Under the pieces are notes generated by a model. It did no database searches. It saw only the letters and a program-made list of their open reading frames with translations, and was not told the origin of the DNA. This document shows, in pieces, positions 37,136-46,968 of a DNA stretch of 64,000 nt; position 1 is the first letter of the stretch; the number at the start of each line of letters is the position of its first letter. This DNA comes from Alphaproteobacteria bacterium. Lineage in GTDB: Bacteria; Pseudomonadota; Alphaproteobacteria; UBA2966. The DNA lies in assembly GCA_021296255.1 (NCBI GenBank), contig JAGWAU010000005.1, forward strand, positions 158,192 through 222,191. The letters run 5' to 3'. A program made the position numbers and the translations under genes.

Positions 37136-38425
37136 TTAGCCGTCGAAGGGGTCCCGCACGACGATCGTATCGTCCCGCTCGGGACTCGTGGACACGAGAG
37201 CGACGGGCATGGAGATCAATTCCTCGATGCGCCGGATGTACTTGACGGCGGTGGCGGGCAGATCGGCCCAGCTCCGCGCGCCCCGGGTGCTCTCGCTCCA
37301 TCCCTCCATGGTTTCATAGACGGGTTCGACCGCGGCCTGTTCGGCGGCGCCCGACGGCAGGTGGGACAAGGAATGGTTGCCCAGACGATACCCGGTGCAC
37401 ACCTTGATCTCGTCAAGCCCGTCGAGGACATCCAGTTTTGTTAGCACGATGCCGTCGATGCCGCCGACTTTCGCGGCTTGGCCGACCATGACGGCGTCGA
37501 ACCAGCCGCAGCGCCGCGCGCGCCCGGTAACGGTGCCAAACTCCCGGCCCCGCTCGCCGAGGCCTTTGCCGATCTCGTCGTCGAGTTCCGTCGGGAAGGG
37601 GCCGGAGCCCACCCGGGTCGTGTAAGCCTTGGCGATCCCCAGCACGTAGTCGACGGCACCGGCCCCCGCCCCCGTTCCCGTCACGGCTTGCCCGGCAACC
37701 GTGTTGGATGAGGTCACGTACGGATAGGTGCCATGATCGACGTCCAGCATGATCCCCTGGGCGCCCTCGAAGAGGATCCGCTTGCCGGCGCGGCGAGCCT
37801 CGTCGAGCACGCGCCACACGACGTCGACAAACGGGCTGATACGTTCGGCGACACCGGCAAGGTCGGCCAGCAATGCCTGGCGATCAATGGCACCGGCACC
37901 GAATCCCCGGCGCAAGACGTCGTGGTGGGCAAGCAAGGCGTCGACCCGTGATTCCAGTGCATCGCGGTCTCTCAGGTCGCAGACTCGCACGCCGCGACGC
38001 CCGATCTTGTCCTCATAGCAGGGTCCGATGCCCCGGCGCGTGGTGCCGATCGCCTTGCCGCCTTGGGCCTCTTCCCGCAACACGTCCAGGTCCCGGTGCA
38101 ACGGCAGGATCAGATTGGCGTTCTCCGCGATCCTCAGGTTGTCGGGCGTGACGTGGACACCCTGCGAGCCAAGCCTATCGATTTCCTCGAGCAGCGCCCA
38201 GGGATCGACGACGACCCCGTTGCCGATGATGGACAGTTTGTTCTGGACCACGCCCGACGGGAGTAGGCTCAACTTGTACGTCACGCCGTCGATGACCAAC
38301 GTGTGACCGGCATTGTGGCCGCCTTGAAACCGTACGACGATGTCCGCGCGCTGGCTCAGCCAGTCTACGATCTTTCCCTTGCCCTCGTCGCCCCATTGAG
38401 ACCCAACGACCGCTACGTTCGCCAT
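37136..38425 (-). CDS. purA: Adenylosuccinate synthetase
   Basis: 429 residues, the standard length. It makes adenylosuccinate from IMP, aspartate and GTP in purine synthesis. The N-terminal [19 protein letters not shown] carries the catalytic Asp and P-loop-like element. [17 protein letters not shown] is the IMP site with the catalytic His. [23 protein letters not shown] ([19 protein letters not shown]) and [14 protein letters not shown] are also conserved. It follows hisZ on the minus strand by 36 bases, an arrangement common in alphaproteobacteria. Confidence 0.97.
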   Translation of the reverse strand: MANVAVVGSQWGDEGKGKIVDWLSQRADIVVRFQGGHNAGHTLVIDGVTYKLSLLPSGVVQNKLSIIGNGVVVDPWALLEEIDRLGSQGVHVTPDNLRIAENANLILPLHRDLDVLREEAQGGKAIGTTRRGIGPCYEDKIGRRGVRVCDLRDRDALESRVDALLAHHDVLRRGFGAGAIDRQALLADLAGVAERISPFVDVVWRVLDEARRAGKRILFEGAQGIMLDVDHGTYPYVTSSNTVAGQAVTGTGAGAGAVDYVLGIAKAYTTRVGSGPFPTELDDEIGKGLGERGREFGTVTGRARRCGWFDAVMVGQAAKVGGIDGIVLTKLDVLDGLDEIKVCTGYRLGNHSLSHLPSGAAEQAAVEPVYETMEGWSESTRGARSWADLPATAVKYIRRIEELISMPVALVSTSPERDDTIVVRDPFDG

Positions 38426-38461
38426 CTCGTATTCATCCTGTACCGGAAGATCGAGAGCGTA

Positions 38462-39601
38462 TCATGTCACTTCGACCACGTCGTCATCCCGGAGGATGTG
38501 ACTGCACCGAAGGCGGCGGGCTTCGGCGGTGTCGTCATCGCCGGCGGACAGCGCCTGCAGGGTTCGCCACCCGTCCGCGCGAAGCTGCGCGGACGTCTCC
38601 GGAGACGTTCCGTGGGGAACGTAGACAAGGCGATCGGGATGTGGCGCGGGCAGCGCCCGGACGAGCGCGTCCATGAACAGGGTGCATCCCGTCGCCGATT
38701 CACCGGTGTCGAGCTCGTAGCGCCCGCCCCGCCCGATCTCGCTGTGGACCCGCGGCGTGAAGACGGTGAAGCTGACGCCGGTCTGATACTCCATGCCCCG
38801 GAACTCCACCGGATCGACCGTCAAGCCGAGACCGGGTGCCGCTGCCGCCACGCGATCGACCGTCTGTTCCAGTTCGCCGCACATGCGCTTCGTTCGGCCG
38901 GAGAGCGGCAGCGCATTCAGGCGGCTGATCGCGTCACCTGCGGGACCTGCGGCCTCCAGAAGCGCCGTCAACAGCGCCTGCGCGTCCTCGCCAAGGCCGG
39001 ACAGGGCAGCCGGGTCCTTGCGATCGAGCGCGACCCTCGCCCGTCGCGCTTCTTCCTCGGCGAGACCGATCTCCCGGCAAATCGCGGGCACGAGGGTGGG
39101 CAGGGACAGATCGATGCTGATGTCGGATATGCCGACGGCCTCGAGCGCCTCCGCGGCAAGAACGACCACTTCCACATCGGCGCCGGGCGCCGGCGCGCCG
39201 ATGAGCTCTACCCCCACCTGGACGAACTGCCGCTCCGGCCGCAGCTGAGTCCCCCGCACGCGCAAGACGTGGCCCGCGTAGGACAAGCGAAGGGGACGGG
39301 GCGTTTGGGCCAGCCTGGTTGCGGCGATACGCGCGATCTGCGGCGTGATGTCCGCCCGCAATCCCATCATCCGCTGTGAAACGGGATCCATGAGGCGGAA
39401 GGTTTGCGGCGATACCGCCTCTCCCGGACCATCCAGCAGGCTTTGCTCGAATTCCACCAAGGGGGGATCGACCCGCTCGTATGCGTTGGCATGGAAGACC
39501 CCGAGCAGTCGGTCGACGGCGCGCGCTTCCGCGCCCGCCTCCGGGGGCAAGGCGTCCCGCAATCCGTTGGGCAAAAGCGATCGTGGCGGCGATTCGTTCA
39601 T
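38462..39601 (-). CDS. hisZ: ATP phosphoribosyltransferase regulatory subunit HisZ
   Basis: 379 residues from ATG at 39601 (MNESPPRSLLPNGLRDALPP); 17 upstream codons are unconserved. It is a paralogue of histidyl-tRNA synthetase without the aminoacylation function. It has the class II core: LPNGLRDALPPEAGAEARA, FRLMDPVSQRMMGLRADITP with the Arg of motif 2, and a C-terminal YQTGVSFTVF and GRGGRYE. HisZ is required with the short form of HisG for the first step of histidine synthesis; hisG itself is not in the window. Confidence 0.92.
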   Translation of the reverse strand: MNESPPRSLLPNGLRDALPPEAGAEARAVDRLLGVFHANAYERVDPPLVEFEQSLLDGPGEAVSPQTFRLMDPVSQRMMGLRADITPQIARIAATRLAQTPRPLRLSYAGHVLRVRGTQLRPERQFVQVGVELIGAPAPGADVEVVVLAAEALEAVGISDISIDLSLPTLVPAICREIGLAEEEARRARVALDRKDPAALSGLGEDAQALLTALLEAAGPAGDAISRLNALPLSGRTKRMCGELEQTVDRVAAAAPGLGLTVDPVEFRGMEYQTGVSFTVFTPRVHSEIGRGGRYELDTGESATGCTLFMDALVRALPAPHPDRLVYVPHGTSPETSAQLRADGWRTLQALSAGDDDTAEARRLRCSHILRDDDVVEVT

Positions 39602-39667
39602 GGATTGGAACTCCAGTCGAAAAACCCGGTCACCGCGCCCCGTTCCCGGCACGCGGGAACGTCGGAA

Positions 39668-41248
39668 TCAATCGAAACGCAGGGCTCTGACCTGCTTGAC
39701 GTGCGACAGCTCTCGAAGCCGAGCCAGGACGCCTTCCTCGATGGCGTCGTCTACCGCAATGAGGGCCAGCGCGTCTCCTCCGAGACAGGCGCGACCGAGA
39801 TGAAACGTCGCGATGTTCACGCCGGCGTCGCCCAAGGTCGTGCCGAGACTTCCAATGATTCCGGGTTTGTCCTCGTTGCTGAGAAATATCACATGTTCCC
39901 CGAGCTCGGCCTCGACCTTGATGCCGTCGATGTCCACGACGCGGGGGTTCTGGTCGGAGAACAACGTTCCCGAGACGTCGTGGACCAGGTCTTCCGTCTC
40001 GACGATCAACCGGATCAGCGTCTGGTAGTCGCTCGCCACCTCGATGGTCACCTCGCGCACGACGATGTTCCGTTCGCGTGCGATCACGGGAGCATTCACC
40101 ATGTTCACGGTCTCGAGTTGCTGGGCGAGCAGCCCCTCGAGAGCGATCGACGTGAGAGGTTTCGTGTTGAGGGCGGTCACCGCGCCGGAATACTCGATCG
40201 TCACGGATCGCAGTCCCGTTTCCACGAGCTGGCCGACGAGTCGCCCAAGCTGGCTGGCCAGCGCCATATACGGCCTGAGTTTGGGCGCGTCTTCCGCGGA
40301 AACCGCCGGCATATTCAACGCGTTGCTTACCGCTCCGTGCAACAAATAGTCCGACATCTGCTCGGCGATCTGAACCGCCACGTTTTCCTGCGCCTCCGTC
40401 GTCGAGGCGCCGAGATGCGGCGTGGCGACCAGGCCGTCAAGCCCGAACAAGGGACTCTCCCGCGCCGGCTCTTCCGCGAACACGTCCAACGCGGCACCTG
40501 CCAGATGACCGCTCGCCAACGCCTCCTTCAATGCTTCCTCGACGATCAGTCCGCCGCGGGCGCAGTTGATCAATCGCGCGCCGACCTTCATCTTGGCGAG
40601 TGCCTCGGCATCGATCACACGGCGCGTGGCGTCGGTCAGCGGAGCATGAAGCGAGACGAAATCGGCCCGTCGGAGAAGTTCGTCGAGGTCCGTCTTCTCC
40701 ACGCCCAGCTCTACCGCCCGTTCCGCAGAGAGATAAGGGTCGTACGCGAGTACCTTCATCCTCAGGCCCTGCGCACGGTCGGCGACGATCGATCCGACGT
40801 TGCCGCATCCGAGGATGCCGAGCGTCTTGCCGGCGACCTCGACTCCGAGGAACCTCGATTTTTCCCATCTGCCGGCCCGGGTCGACCGGTCCGCCTGAGG
40901 GATGTGGCGTGCCAACGCCAGCATCATGGCGATGGCGTGCTCGGCGGTGGTGATCGAGTTCCCGAACGGCGCGTTCATGACCACCACGCCCCTGGCAGTC
41001 GCCGCGGGCACATCGATGTTGTCGATGCCGATGCCCGCCCGGCCGATGACCCTCAGGTTTCGACCGGCGGCGATGACATCCGCCGCAAGCCTGGTCGCCG
41101 ACCGGACGGCGATGCCGTCGTAGCCGGAAATCACCTCCCGCAACCGCTCGGCATCGAGGTCGAAGCACTCATCCACCTCTACGCCGCGGTCGCGAAATAT
41201 GGCGGCGGCGCGTGGGCTCATGCGATCGGAAATCAGGACTTTCACCAT
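39668..41248 (-). CDS. serA: D-3-phosphoglycerate dehydrogenase SerA
   Basis: 526 residues, the long form. An NAD-binding D-2-hydroxyacid dehydrogenase domain contains VIGRAGIGIDNIDVPAATA, TLGILGCGNVGSIVADRAQG and INCARGGLIVEEAL; the catalytic Arg, Glu and His positions are in place. After residue ~320 come an intervening domain and a C-terminal ACT domain (HVIFLSNEDKPGIIGSLG, then TFHLGRACLGGDALALI), the serine-binding regulatory site. It catalyses the first committed step of serine synthesis. serC lies immediately upstream with a 22-base gap. Confidence 0.96.
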   Translation of the reverse strand: MVKVLISDRMSPRAAAIFRDRGVEVDECFDLDAERLREVISGYDGIAVRSATRLAADVIAAGRNLRVIGRAGIGIDNIDVPAATARGVVVMNAPFGNSITTAEHAIAMMLALARHIPQADRSTRAGRWEKSRFLGVEVAGKTLGILGCGNVGSIVADRAQGLRMKVLAYDPYLSAERAVELGVEKTDLDELLRRADFVSLHAPLTDATRRVIDAEALAKMKVGARLINCARGGLIVEEALKEALASGHLAGAALDVFAEEPARESPLFGLDGLVATPHLGASTTEAQENVAVQIAEQMSDYLLHGAVSNALNMPAVSAEDAPKLRPYMALASQLGRLVGQLVETGLRSVTIEYSGAVTALNTKPLTSIALEGLLAQQLETVNMVNAPVIARERNIVVREVTIEVASDYQTLIRLIVETEDLVHDVSGTLFSDQNPRVVDIDGIKVEAELGEHVIFLSNEDKPGIIGSLGTTLGDAGVNIATFHLGRACLGGDALALIAVDDAIEEGVLARLRELSHVKQVRALRFD

Positions 41249-41270
41249 GGGACGGCTCGCGTTCGGAACG

Positions 41271-42434
41271 TCACGTCGCGCGGGAGAACGCCGCTTTCAC
41301 CTCGGCATAGGCCCAGTCGAGCCAGGGCATCAGAGCCTCGAGGTCTTCCCGATCGACCGTGGCGCCTGCCCAGATCCTCAGTCCGGGAGGCGCCTCGCGA
41401 TGTCCCGCGACGTCGAAGGCGACGTTCTCGCCCGCGAGCAGCGCGGCGATCCGTCTGGGCACGGCGGCCTGCTCGTCGACCGGCAGCTCCGCAAACCAGG
41501 GCTCTACGAACCCGAGGCAGACGGATGTCGACGAACGGGTCTCGGGCGCCGCGGCGAGGTAGTCCACCCAGGGGGTCGCATCGACCCAATCGGCGATCAC
41601 CGCGCCGTTGGCCCGGGTCCGGGCCACGAGACCGTCGAAACCGCCGACGGATTCCGCCCACGCCAGGGCATCGAGCATGTCCTCGACACACAACATCGAG
41701 GGCGTGTTGATCGTTTCTCCAACGAAAATCCCTTCGTTGAGTTTGCCCCCCGCGGTCAACCGGAAGATCTTGGGAAGCGGCCAGGTTGGAACGTGGGACT
41801 CGAGCCGCTCCACGGCGCGCGGACCGAGAACCAGCATGCCGTGCCCGGCCTCGCCGCCCAGGGCCTTCTGCCAGGAAAAGGTAACGACGTCGAGCTTTTC
41901 CCAGGGCAGGGGCATCGCGAACGCCGCGGACGTCGCGTCACAGACGGTGAGGCCCTTTCGATCGGGGGCGATCCAGCGGTCGTGGGGGACGACGACCCCC
42001 GAGGTCGTGCCGTTCCACACGAAAACGACGTCGCGATCGCAATCGACTTCGCCGAGATCGGGCAACTCGCCGTAATCGGCCTTGAGCACGCGGACGTCCT
42101 CCAGAGGCAGCTGGCCGACGATGTCCTTGACCCACTCGCGTCCGAAGTTCTCCCAGGCGAGAACGTCGACGCCCCGACTCCCCAGGAGCGACCACAGCGC
42201 CATCTCGACGGCGCCGGTGTCCGATGCCGGCACGATTCCGATGCGGTAGGCGTCCGGTACCCGCAGGACCGCCCGCGTCCCGTCGATGACCTGTTTGAGC
42301 TTGGCCTTGCCGTCCGCGGACCGGTGCGAACGTCCGAGTGCGGCATCATTGAGAACGGCCGGCGTCCAACCCGGCCGCTTTGCGCACGGCCCCGACGAGA
42401 ATTGGGGCCGACGCGGACGTGCGTTCGGTTTCAT
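41271..42434 (-). CDS. serC: Phosphoserine aminotransferase SerC
   Basis: 387 residues. It converts 3-phosphohydroxypyruvate to phosphoserine, using PLP. It opens with [21 protein letters not shown], the long alphaproteobacterial form. The PLP lysine lies in [21 protein letters not shown] near residue 197. [17 protein letters not shown] and [13 protein letters not shown] (the Asp that pairs with the PLP ring nitrogen) are also clear. serA follows. A hairpin in the leader overlaps the ribosome binding site. Confidence 0.95.
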   Translation of the reverse strand: MKPNARPRRPQFSSGPCAKRPGWTPAVLNDAALGRSHRSADGKAKLKQVIDGTRAVLRVPDAYRIGIVPASDTGAVEMALWSLLGSRGVDVLAWENFGREWVKDIVGQLPLEDVRVLKADYGELPDLGEVDCDRDVVFVWNGTTSGVVVPHDRWIAPDRKGLTVCDATSAAFAMPLPWEKLDVVTFSWQKALGGEAGHGMLVLGPRAVERLESHVPTWPLPKIFRLTAGGKLNEGIFVGETINTPSMLCVEDMLDALAWAESVGGFDGLVARTRANGAVIADWVDATPWVDYLAAAPETRSSTSVCLGFVEPWFAELPVDEQAAVPRRIAALLAGENVAFDVAGHREAPPGLRIWAGATVDREDLEALMPWLDWAYAEVKAAFSRAT

Positions 42435-42436
42435 TC

Positions 42437-42454
42437 CTCTTCCTTCCAGAAGAG
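42437..42454 (-). promoter_or_regulatory. Leader hairpin masking the serC ribosome site
   Basis: CTCTTC (42437-42442) and GAAGAG (42449-42454) pair perfectly around a 6-base loop. The 3' arm on the minus strand is the GGAAGAG ribosome site 3 bases before the ATG. Alphaproteobacterial serC leaders are known to carry a structured RNA (the serC motif) with a hairpin over the ribosome site. I see one clear hairpin, and the second is only weakly supported. Confidence 0.4.
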
Positions 42455-42599
42455 CTGCAACCCGTTGGGGGGTCGTGGCCCGCCGCGGAGATAATCGTCC
42501 CCAGCGCGAAAGTCAATGCGAACCCCCGTGGCGGAGAATCGGCGTCGGACCCGGACGAGCGACGACGCGGGGTGCGAAACCGATTCTCCCCACGTGCGA

Positions 42600-43115
42600 T
42601 CAGGCCCCCGAGGGCGGATCCGACGAACTGCCTCGGAGACGTTTGCCCAGCGCCGCCAGGGCCTCCCGCAACGCGGGGTCGCGGGTCCGGGCGAGGCGGG
42701 CGTCGATCCCGTCCGGCTGCTCCTCGCCGGGACGATCGTCCTCCGCCGGCGCGGGTTGCGCTGCGGAGGACTCCGGCGCCGTTCCGATCTCGTGCTGGGA
42801 CAGCCGGACGGCGCCGATCGCGCGGTAACCGAAATAGGTATTGACCCGTTCGATGACCAGAGGGGTCATGTGCTGGAGCTCCGTCGCCCGCGCGCTTTCG
42901 ACGCGCACGTGAAGCACGCCGGGTTCCGCCTGCCGGGTCGGATAGGAGATACGCTGCGGCGCGCTCGCGCGAGACAGTTCCTCGCCGACGATGGCGGCCC
43001 ACCGCCTGACGATCTCGGTGTGGACGAAGCCGCGCTTGCGCAGCGCCGGGTCGGTGATCTTGCCGATGACGCGTCCCAGGCGCCGCGGACCCCGGCGTTC
43101 ACGTTTGTCGGTCAT
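42600..43115 (-). CDS. DUF721/DciA-like protein
   Basis: 171 residues from ATG at 43115. The DUF721 core is at about residues 25-110: LRKRGFVHTEIVRRWAAIVG, GVLHVRVESARATELQHM and NTYFGYRAIGAVRLS. DciA-type proteins load the replicative helicase DnaB in bacteria that lack DnaC. The N-terminus is basic (DKRERRGPRRLGR) and the last 60 residues are acidic and low-complexity. It is divergent from mutY by 87 bases, a frequent neighbour in alphaproteobacteria. Confidence 0.8.
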   Translation of the reverse strand: MTDKRERRGPRRLGRVIGKITDPALRKRGFVHTEIVRRWAAIVGEELSRASAPQRISYPTRQAEPGVLHVRVESARATELQHMTPLVIERVNTYFGYRAIGAVRLSQHEIGTAPESSAAQPAPAEDDRPGEEQPDGIDARLARTRDPALREALAALGKRLRGSSSDPPSGA

Positions 43116-43202
43116 GCGGTCATCTTGAGCGAGAACCGCTTTCCCGTCATGCGAAAACAAACTGTGGTTAACTGAACGGACTCGGACTCCATCGGGATCG
43201 AC

Positions 43203-44258
43203 GTGCGCCTCTCCACGAAGCTCTTGAAGTGGTATGACCGGCACCGCCGCGACCTACCGTGGCGTGCCCCGCCGGGCGTCCGTCCCGACCCCTATCGCGT
43301 CTGGTTGAGCGAGATCATGCTCCAGCAGACGACCGTGCCGACGGTCGTGCCCTACTTCCAGGCCTTTCTCGCGCGCTGGCCCACCGTGGCGAACCTCGCC
43401 GCGGCGGACCTCGACGACGTGCTCGCCGCCTGGGCCGGTCTCGGCTACTACGCGCGAGCCCGCAACCTCCATGAATGCGCGCGAACCGTCGCGGCCGCCG
43501 GAGGGCGGTTCCCCGAAACGGAATCCGAGCTCAGGGCATTGCCGGGTATCGGCCCTTACACGGCGGGGGCCATCGCGGCCATCGCCTTCGGCGTCCCGGT
43601 CGCCGCCGTGGACGGCAACGCCGAGCGGGTGATCACCCGCTTCTATGGCATCGAGGCCCCCTTGCCGGATGCTAAGGCGCGGGTGCGGGACCTGAACCAG
43701 GAACTCGTGCCCGGAAACCGTCCCGGCGATTTCGTGCAGGCCTTGATGGACCTCGGCGCTACCGTCTGTACGCCCGGCCGTCCCGCGTGTGACCGCTGTC
43801 CCTGGGGGGCCGATTGTGCCGCGAGACGGAAAGGGATCGCCGGGGACCTGCCGCGCAAGGCCCCCCGGCCCGATCGTCCGCTGCGGCATGCGACGGCTTT
43901 TTGGGCGGCCGACGCGGACGGGCGCGTTCTGCTGCGCCGGCGCCCGCCGTCGGGATTGCTCGGGGGCATGACGGAGGTTCCTTCGACTCCCTGGACGGAC
44001 CGGCCCTGGACGGTGGCCGCGGCACGCGGGCACGCGCCCCTGCGCGCCCGCTGGAAACGCGTACCGGGCGTCGTGACCCACGGCTTTACCCATTTCCGGA
44101 TCGAGTTTCACCTGCTCCGCGCCCGTGTGGCGCGTCCGCCGGAGAGCCTCCGCTCCGAGGCGTTCTGGTGTCCGTTGTCGGAGCTCGATCGACAGGCCCT
44201 GCCGACCCTCATGCGGAAGCTCGTGCGGCACGCGCTCGAACGCAGCCGCGGCGCATAA
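43203..44258 (+). CDS. mutY: Adenine DNA glycosylase MutY
   Basis: 351 residues from a GTG. MutY removes adenine paired with 8-oxoguanine. The helix-hairpin-helix is LRALPGIGPYTAGAIAAIAF with the catalytic region VDGNAERVITRFYGI. The [4Fe-4S] cluster motif is C-x6-C-x2-C-x5-C (CTPGRPACDRCPWGADC). A C-terminal NUDIX-like domain follows (VLLRRRPPSGLLGGMTEVPS, then WKRVPGVVTHGFTHFRIEFH). After this gene the usual order ends and the second accessory region begins. Confidence 0.96.
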   Translation: MRLSTKLLKWYDRHRRDLPWRAPPGVRPDPYRVWLSEIMLQQTTVPTVVPYFQAFLARWPTVANLAAADLDDVLAAWAGLGYYARARNLHECARTVAAAGGRFPETESELRALPGIGPYTAGAIAAIAFGVPVAAVDGNAERVITRFYGIEAPLPDAKARVRDLNQELVPGNRPGDFVQALMDLGATVCTPGRPACDRCPWGADCAARRKGIAGDLPRKAPRPDRPLRHATAFWAADADGRVLLRRRPPSGLLGGMTEVPSTPWTDRPWTVAAARGHAPLRARWKRVPGVVTHGFTHFRIEFHLLRARVARPPESLRSEAFWCPLSELDRQALPTLMRKLVRHALERSRGA

Positions 44259-44380
44259 GGTCGGCGCCCGGGACCTCCCGCCGCAGGGAATCGGAAGTCA
44301 CGTGCGGGCGGTTGCGGAGAAACCGCTGAAGACATAATTTTCTGTCCGAAATTTGAACCCGCCAACCAGACGAGAGTCCG

Positions 44381-45778
44381 ATGAGTCCCGCAGCACTCGC
44401 TGAAACCGCCTACGATGCGCAATCTGGCGCAAGTCCCGCCCGGAGGATCGGCGTCATCGGCGCGGGCGCGTCGGGGCTGTGCGCGGCAAAACACCTGCTC
44501 GAGGTCGGCCTCGACGTCACGGTCTTCGAGATCGGCACCCAGGTCGGCGGTCTGTGGTGCTACATGAACGACAGCGGGCGCTCCTCCGCCTATCGTACGC
44601 TCCACATCAATACCGCCAAGAACGTGACCAATTTCAGCGATTTCCTCTTTGCCGAGGAAGTTCAGCGCTTTCCCAGCCACGAGGACATGTACGCCTACCT
44701 GAAGAGCTACGCGGAGCACTTCGGCGTGACGGAGCATATCCGCTTCAATTCCGAGGTCACCGAGCTGATCCCGCTGTTCGAACCCGGCAAGCAGGATCCG
44801 AAGTGGCGGATCACCACGGTCGACGGCGACGAGCATGTCTTCGACGCCGTTTGCGTCTGCACCGGCCACCTGACCAAGCCGGTGCACGTGCCGGAGTTCC
44901 GGAACGGCTTCACCGGCACGTACATGCATTCCCACGACTACAAGGAGCCCGAGTCGATGGTCGGCAAGCGGGTCTGCGTCGTCGGGATCGGCAATTCCGC
45001 GGTGGACGTCGCCAGCGACATCTGCGTCAACGCCAGGCGCTGCGTTCTGGTCGCCCGTTCCGGCGTCTGGATCGCCCCCAAGATGGTGTTCGGCGTGGCG
45101 TTCACGGACCTCACGGACTGGTTCATGAAACCCTGGATGCCCGCTTGGTTGCGCAAGAGGCTTCTCGTCTTTCTCATCTGGTGCGTCCACGGCAAGCCGG
45201 AACGACTGGGTCTGCCGCCGGTGATCGAACGGGTCCACGCCACGAGCAGCGGCACCGTCGTCAACGACATCGCCTACCGGCGCATCGAGGTGAAGCACGG
45301 CGTCGACCGCATCGAGGGCCGTAAAATTCGCTTCACGGACGGCACGTCGGACGAATTCGACATTCTCGTCGCCGCGACCGGTTATCTGATCGACCTGCCG
45401 TTCCTGTCCGAGGAAATCGTGCCGCGCGCCAACAACCGCATCCGGCTCTGGAAGCGGGTGATCCCGCCGGAATGGCCCGGTCTGTACTTCGTGGGCATGC
45501 TCAACGTGGTGTCCCACTCGAACCTCTGGGCCTACGAGCACCAAGTCCGCTGGCTGCGCGAATTCATCCTCGGCAACGCCGCGACGCCGTCGGTCGAGGA
45601 GATGAACCGCGACAACGACGCCAAGGACAGTTACATCGCCGAGGAGTTCAAGCGGACGATCCGCCACACCATCGAGGAGGAGCCGATCCGGTATTTCCCG
45701 GAGCTCAGGAAGGCCCTGAAGGCGGCCAAGCGCCGGGCTCGTCGCCGCGGCCGCGGGAGAGGCGCCAACGACGCCTGA
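44381..45778 (+). CDS. Flavin-containing monooxygenase
   Basis: 465 residues, a class B FAD/NADPH monooxygenase of the FMO or Baeyer-Villiger type. The FAD site is IGVIGAGASGLCAAKHLLEV near residue 25. The FMO fingerprint FTGTYMHSHDY near 180 (F-x-G-x3-H-x3-Y) is followed by the NADPH site VCVVGIGNSAVDVASDIC. The hinge motif FDILVAATGYLIDLPFL lies near 330. Such enzymes oxygenate N, S or keto groups of small substrates. It is 122 bases after mutY and precedes the regulator locus; the substrate is unknown. Confidence 0.92.
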   Translation: MSPAALAETAYDAQSGASPARRIGVIGAGASGLCAAKHLLEVGLDVTVFEIGTQVGGLWCYMNDSGRSSAYRTLHINTAKNVTNFSDFLFAEEVQRFPSHEDMYAYLKSYAEHFGVTEHIRFNSEVTELIPLFEPGKQDPKWRITTVDGDEHVFDAVCVCTGHLTKPVHVPEFRNGFTGTYMHSHDYKEPESMVGKRVCVVGIGNSAVDVASDICVNARRCVLVARSGVWIAPKMVFGVAFTDLTDWFMKPWMPAWLRKRLLVFLIWCVHGKPERLGLPPVIERVHATSSGTVVNDIAYRRIEVKHGVDRIEGRKIRFTDGTSDEFDILVAATGYLIDLPFLSEEIVPRANNRIRLWKRVIPPEWPGLYFVGMLNVVSHSNLWAYEHQVRWLREFILGNAATPSVEEMNRDNDAKDSYIAEEFKRTIRHTIEEEPIRYFPELRKALKAAKRRARRRGRGRGANDA

Positions 45779-46138
45779 TCACTTGCAGGCAAACTCTGCT
45801 CTCGACCAGCCGCTGCTACACCGCCGCCGGCGTCGCTGTCAGAGCCGCAGCCAGTATGAGCAGACCGAGGATTGCCGCAGGAATGTTCGAAACGCCCTCC
45901 CGAGATCGAGATGACATCGGCACGCCTCCCTCGGTTCGACCGTAAGGCAGGCGAAAGGCGATCAGGCTGATGCACGTTAGTGCGTCTCGGACAGTCGGGT
46001 CGGCAGCCGGGCGCGGGAAGGGATGGTTCGACGGGAAGAGCGCGGCCACATGAGGCCTTCGGTTCCGCTGCTCCCGGTGATTGTGGGACCCGCGACCTTG
46101 CCGTAGGTTAGGCGTGCCTGATCTCTCGGGAGGGCGAG
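45779..46138. other. Gene-poor stretch between the monooxygenase and the FNR-type gene
   Basis: 360 bases. A possible minus-strand small membrane protein is listed separately. No FNR box (TTGAT-N4-ATCAA) could be seen upstream of the regulator gene. Confidence 0.45.
45816..45917 (-). CDS. Possible 33-residue small membrane protein
   Basis: ATG at 45917 is preceded by GGGAGG at 8 bases. The 33-codon product starts MSSRSREGVSNIP and continues as one hydrophobic segment (AAILGLLILAAALTATP). A short basic head followed by a single helix is typical of bacterial small membrane proteins. It is only supported by the ribosome site and composition, and is too short to be assigned to a family. Confidence 0.45.
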   Translation of the reverse strand: MSSRSREGVSNIPAAILGLLILAAALTATPAAV

Positions 46139-46894
46139 GTGGCTGGCCAGCGAACGGCGGGAACGAAGCCCGGGGATTTCTGTGCGCAATGCGGGGTGCG
46201 CAACCAAGCCGTGTGCGCCCCGCTCGACATCGATGAACTGGCCGTCGTCGAGTCGTTCCGCAGCGGTGTGCGCGCTGTCCCGGCCGGCGCCGAGTTGTTC
46301 GCCCAGGGAGAGGTCAATACCCGGGTCTACACCCTCCTGGAGGGGTGGGCGATGCTCTACGAGACGCTTGAGGATGGACGACGGCAGATCATGGAGTTTT
46401 GCCTTCCCGGAGCCTTCCTGGGGTTTCAGATCGACCCCGAGAGGCCGATCGCCTACACGGCGCAGGCGATCAGCGACATTCGCGTCTGCACCTTTCCCCG
46501 CAAGGGGCTGGAAGAGTTGTTTCACGAGAAACCCGACATGTCCTTCCGCATGGCCTGTATCGCGACGCGCGAGCAGAACTTCGCCTTCCAGCATCTCACC
46601 AGCGTCGGCCGCCGGACCGCGCAGGAGCGCGTGGCCAATCTCCTGCTCGAACTGTTCCTGCGGATCCGGTTGACGTCGCCGGACGGGGCCGGGCATGCGA
46701 TCCGACTGCCCCTCACGCAGGAGCACATCGGAGACGCACTGGGTCTGACGTCGGTCCACGTCAACCGCACGCTTCGGGCGTTGCGCGAGGACGGCATCCT
46801 GACGGTCAGGGACGGCGTGTTGCGGATCATGGATGCGGACCGGCTTGTGGAAATCGCCGGTTACGATCCCAAGGTGCACGAACCCCGCACCTGA
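46139..46894 (+). CDS. FNR-type transcriptional regulator (Crp/Fnr family)
   Basis: 251 residues from a GTG after GGGAGGGCGAGG. Cysteines at 15, 18 and 26 (C-x2-C-x7-C) plus C117 (VCTFPRKG) match the four [4Fe-4S] ligands of alphaproteobacterial FnrN/FnrL, so oxygen sensing is likely. The cyclic-nucleotide-type beta-barrel is near residues 45-125, and the C-terminal helix-turn-helix reads HIGDALGLTSVHVNRTLRAL. It precedes the DUF1116-Rieske-UxaA genes and may control them, though no matching box was found. Confidence 0.88.
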   Translation: MAGQRTAGTKPGDFCAQCGVRNQAVCAPLDIDELAVVESFRSGVRAVPAGAELFAQGEVNTRVYTLLEGWAMLYETLEDGRRQIMEFCLPGAFLGFQIDPERPIAYTAQAISDIRVCTFPRKGLEELFHEKPDMSFRMACIATREQNFAFQHLTSVGRRTAQERVANLLLELFLRIRLTSPDGAGHAIRLPLTQEHIGDALGLTSVHVNRTLRALREDGILTVRDGVLRIMDADRLVEIAGYDPKVHEPRT

Positions 46895-46968
46895 CCGGTC
46901 GTCTCCGCGAAGCAAGACTTCGAAGGGAGTGCTTCCGAACGTCCTGCCGATCACGACGCCGAGGGCCC

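Noticed and set aside
39404-41710. Very long plus-strand open frame (768 codons) across serA and part of hisZ and serC
   Set aside because: It runs antisense to clear, motif-bearing genes in GC-rich DNA, shows no family motif and no ribosome site; a typical shadow frame.
46094-46138. FNR box upstream of the regulator gene
   Set aside because: No TTGAT-N4-ATCAA match or near match with both halves was found.
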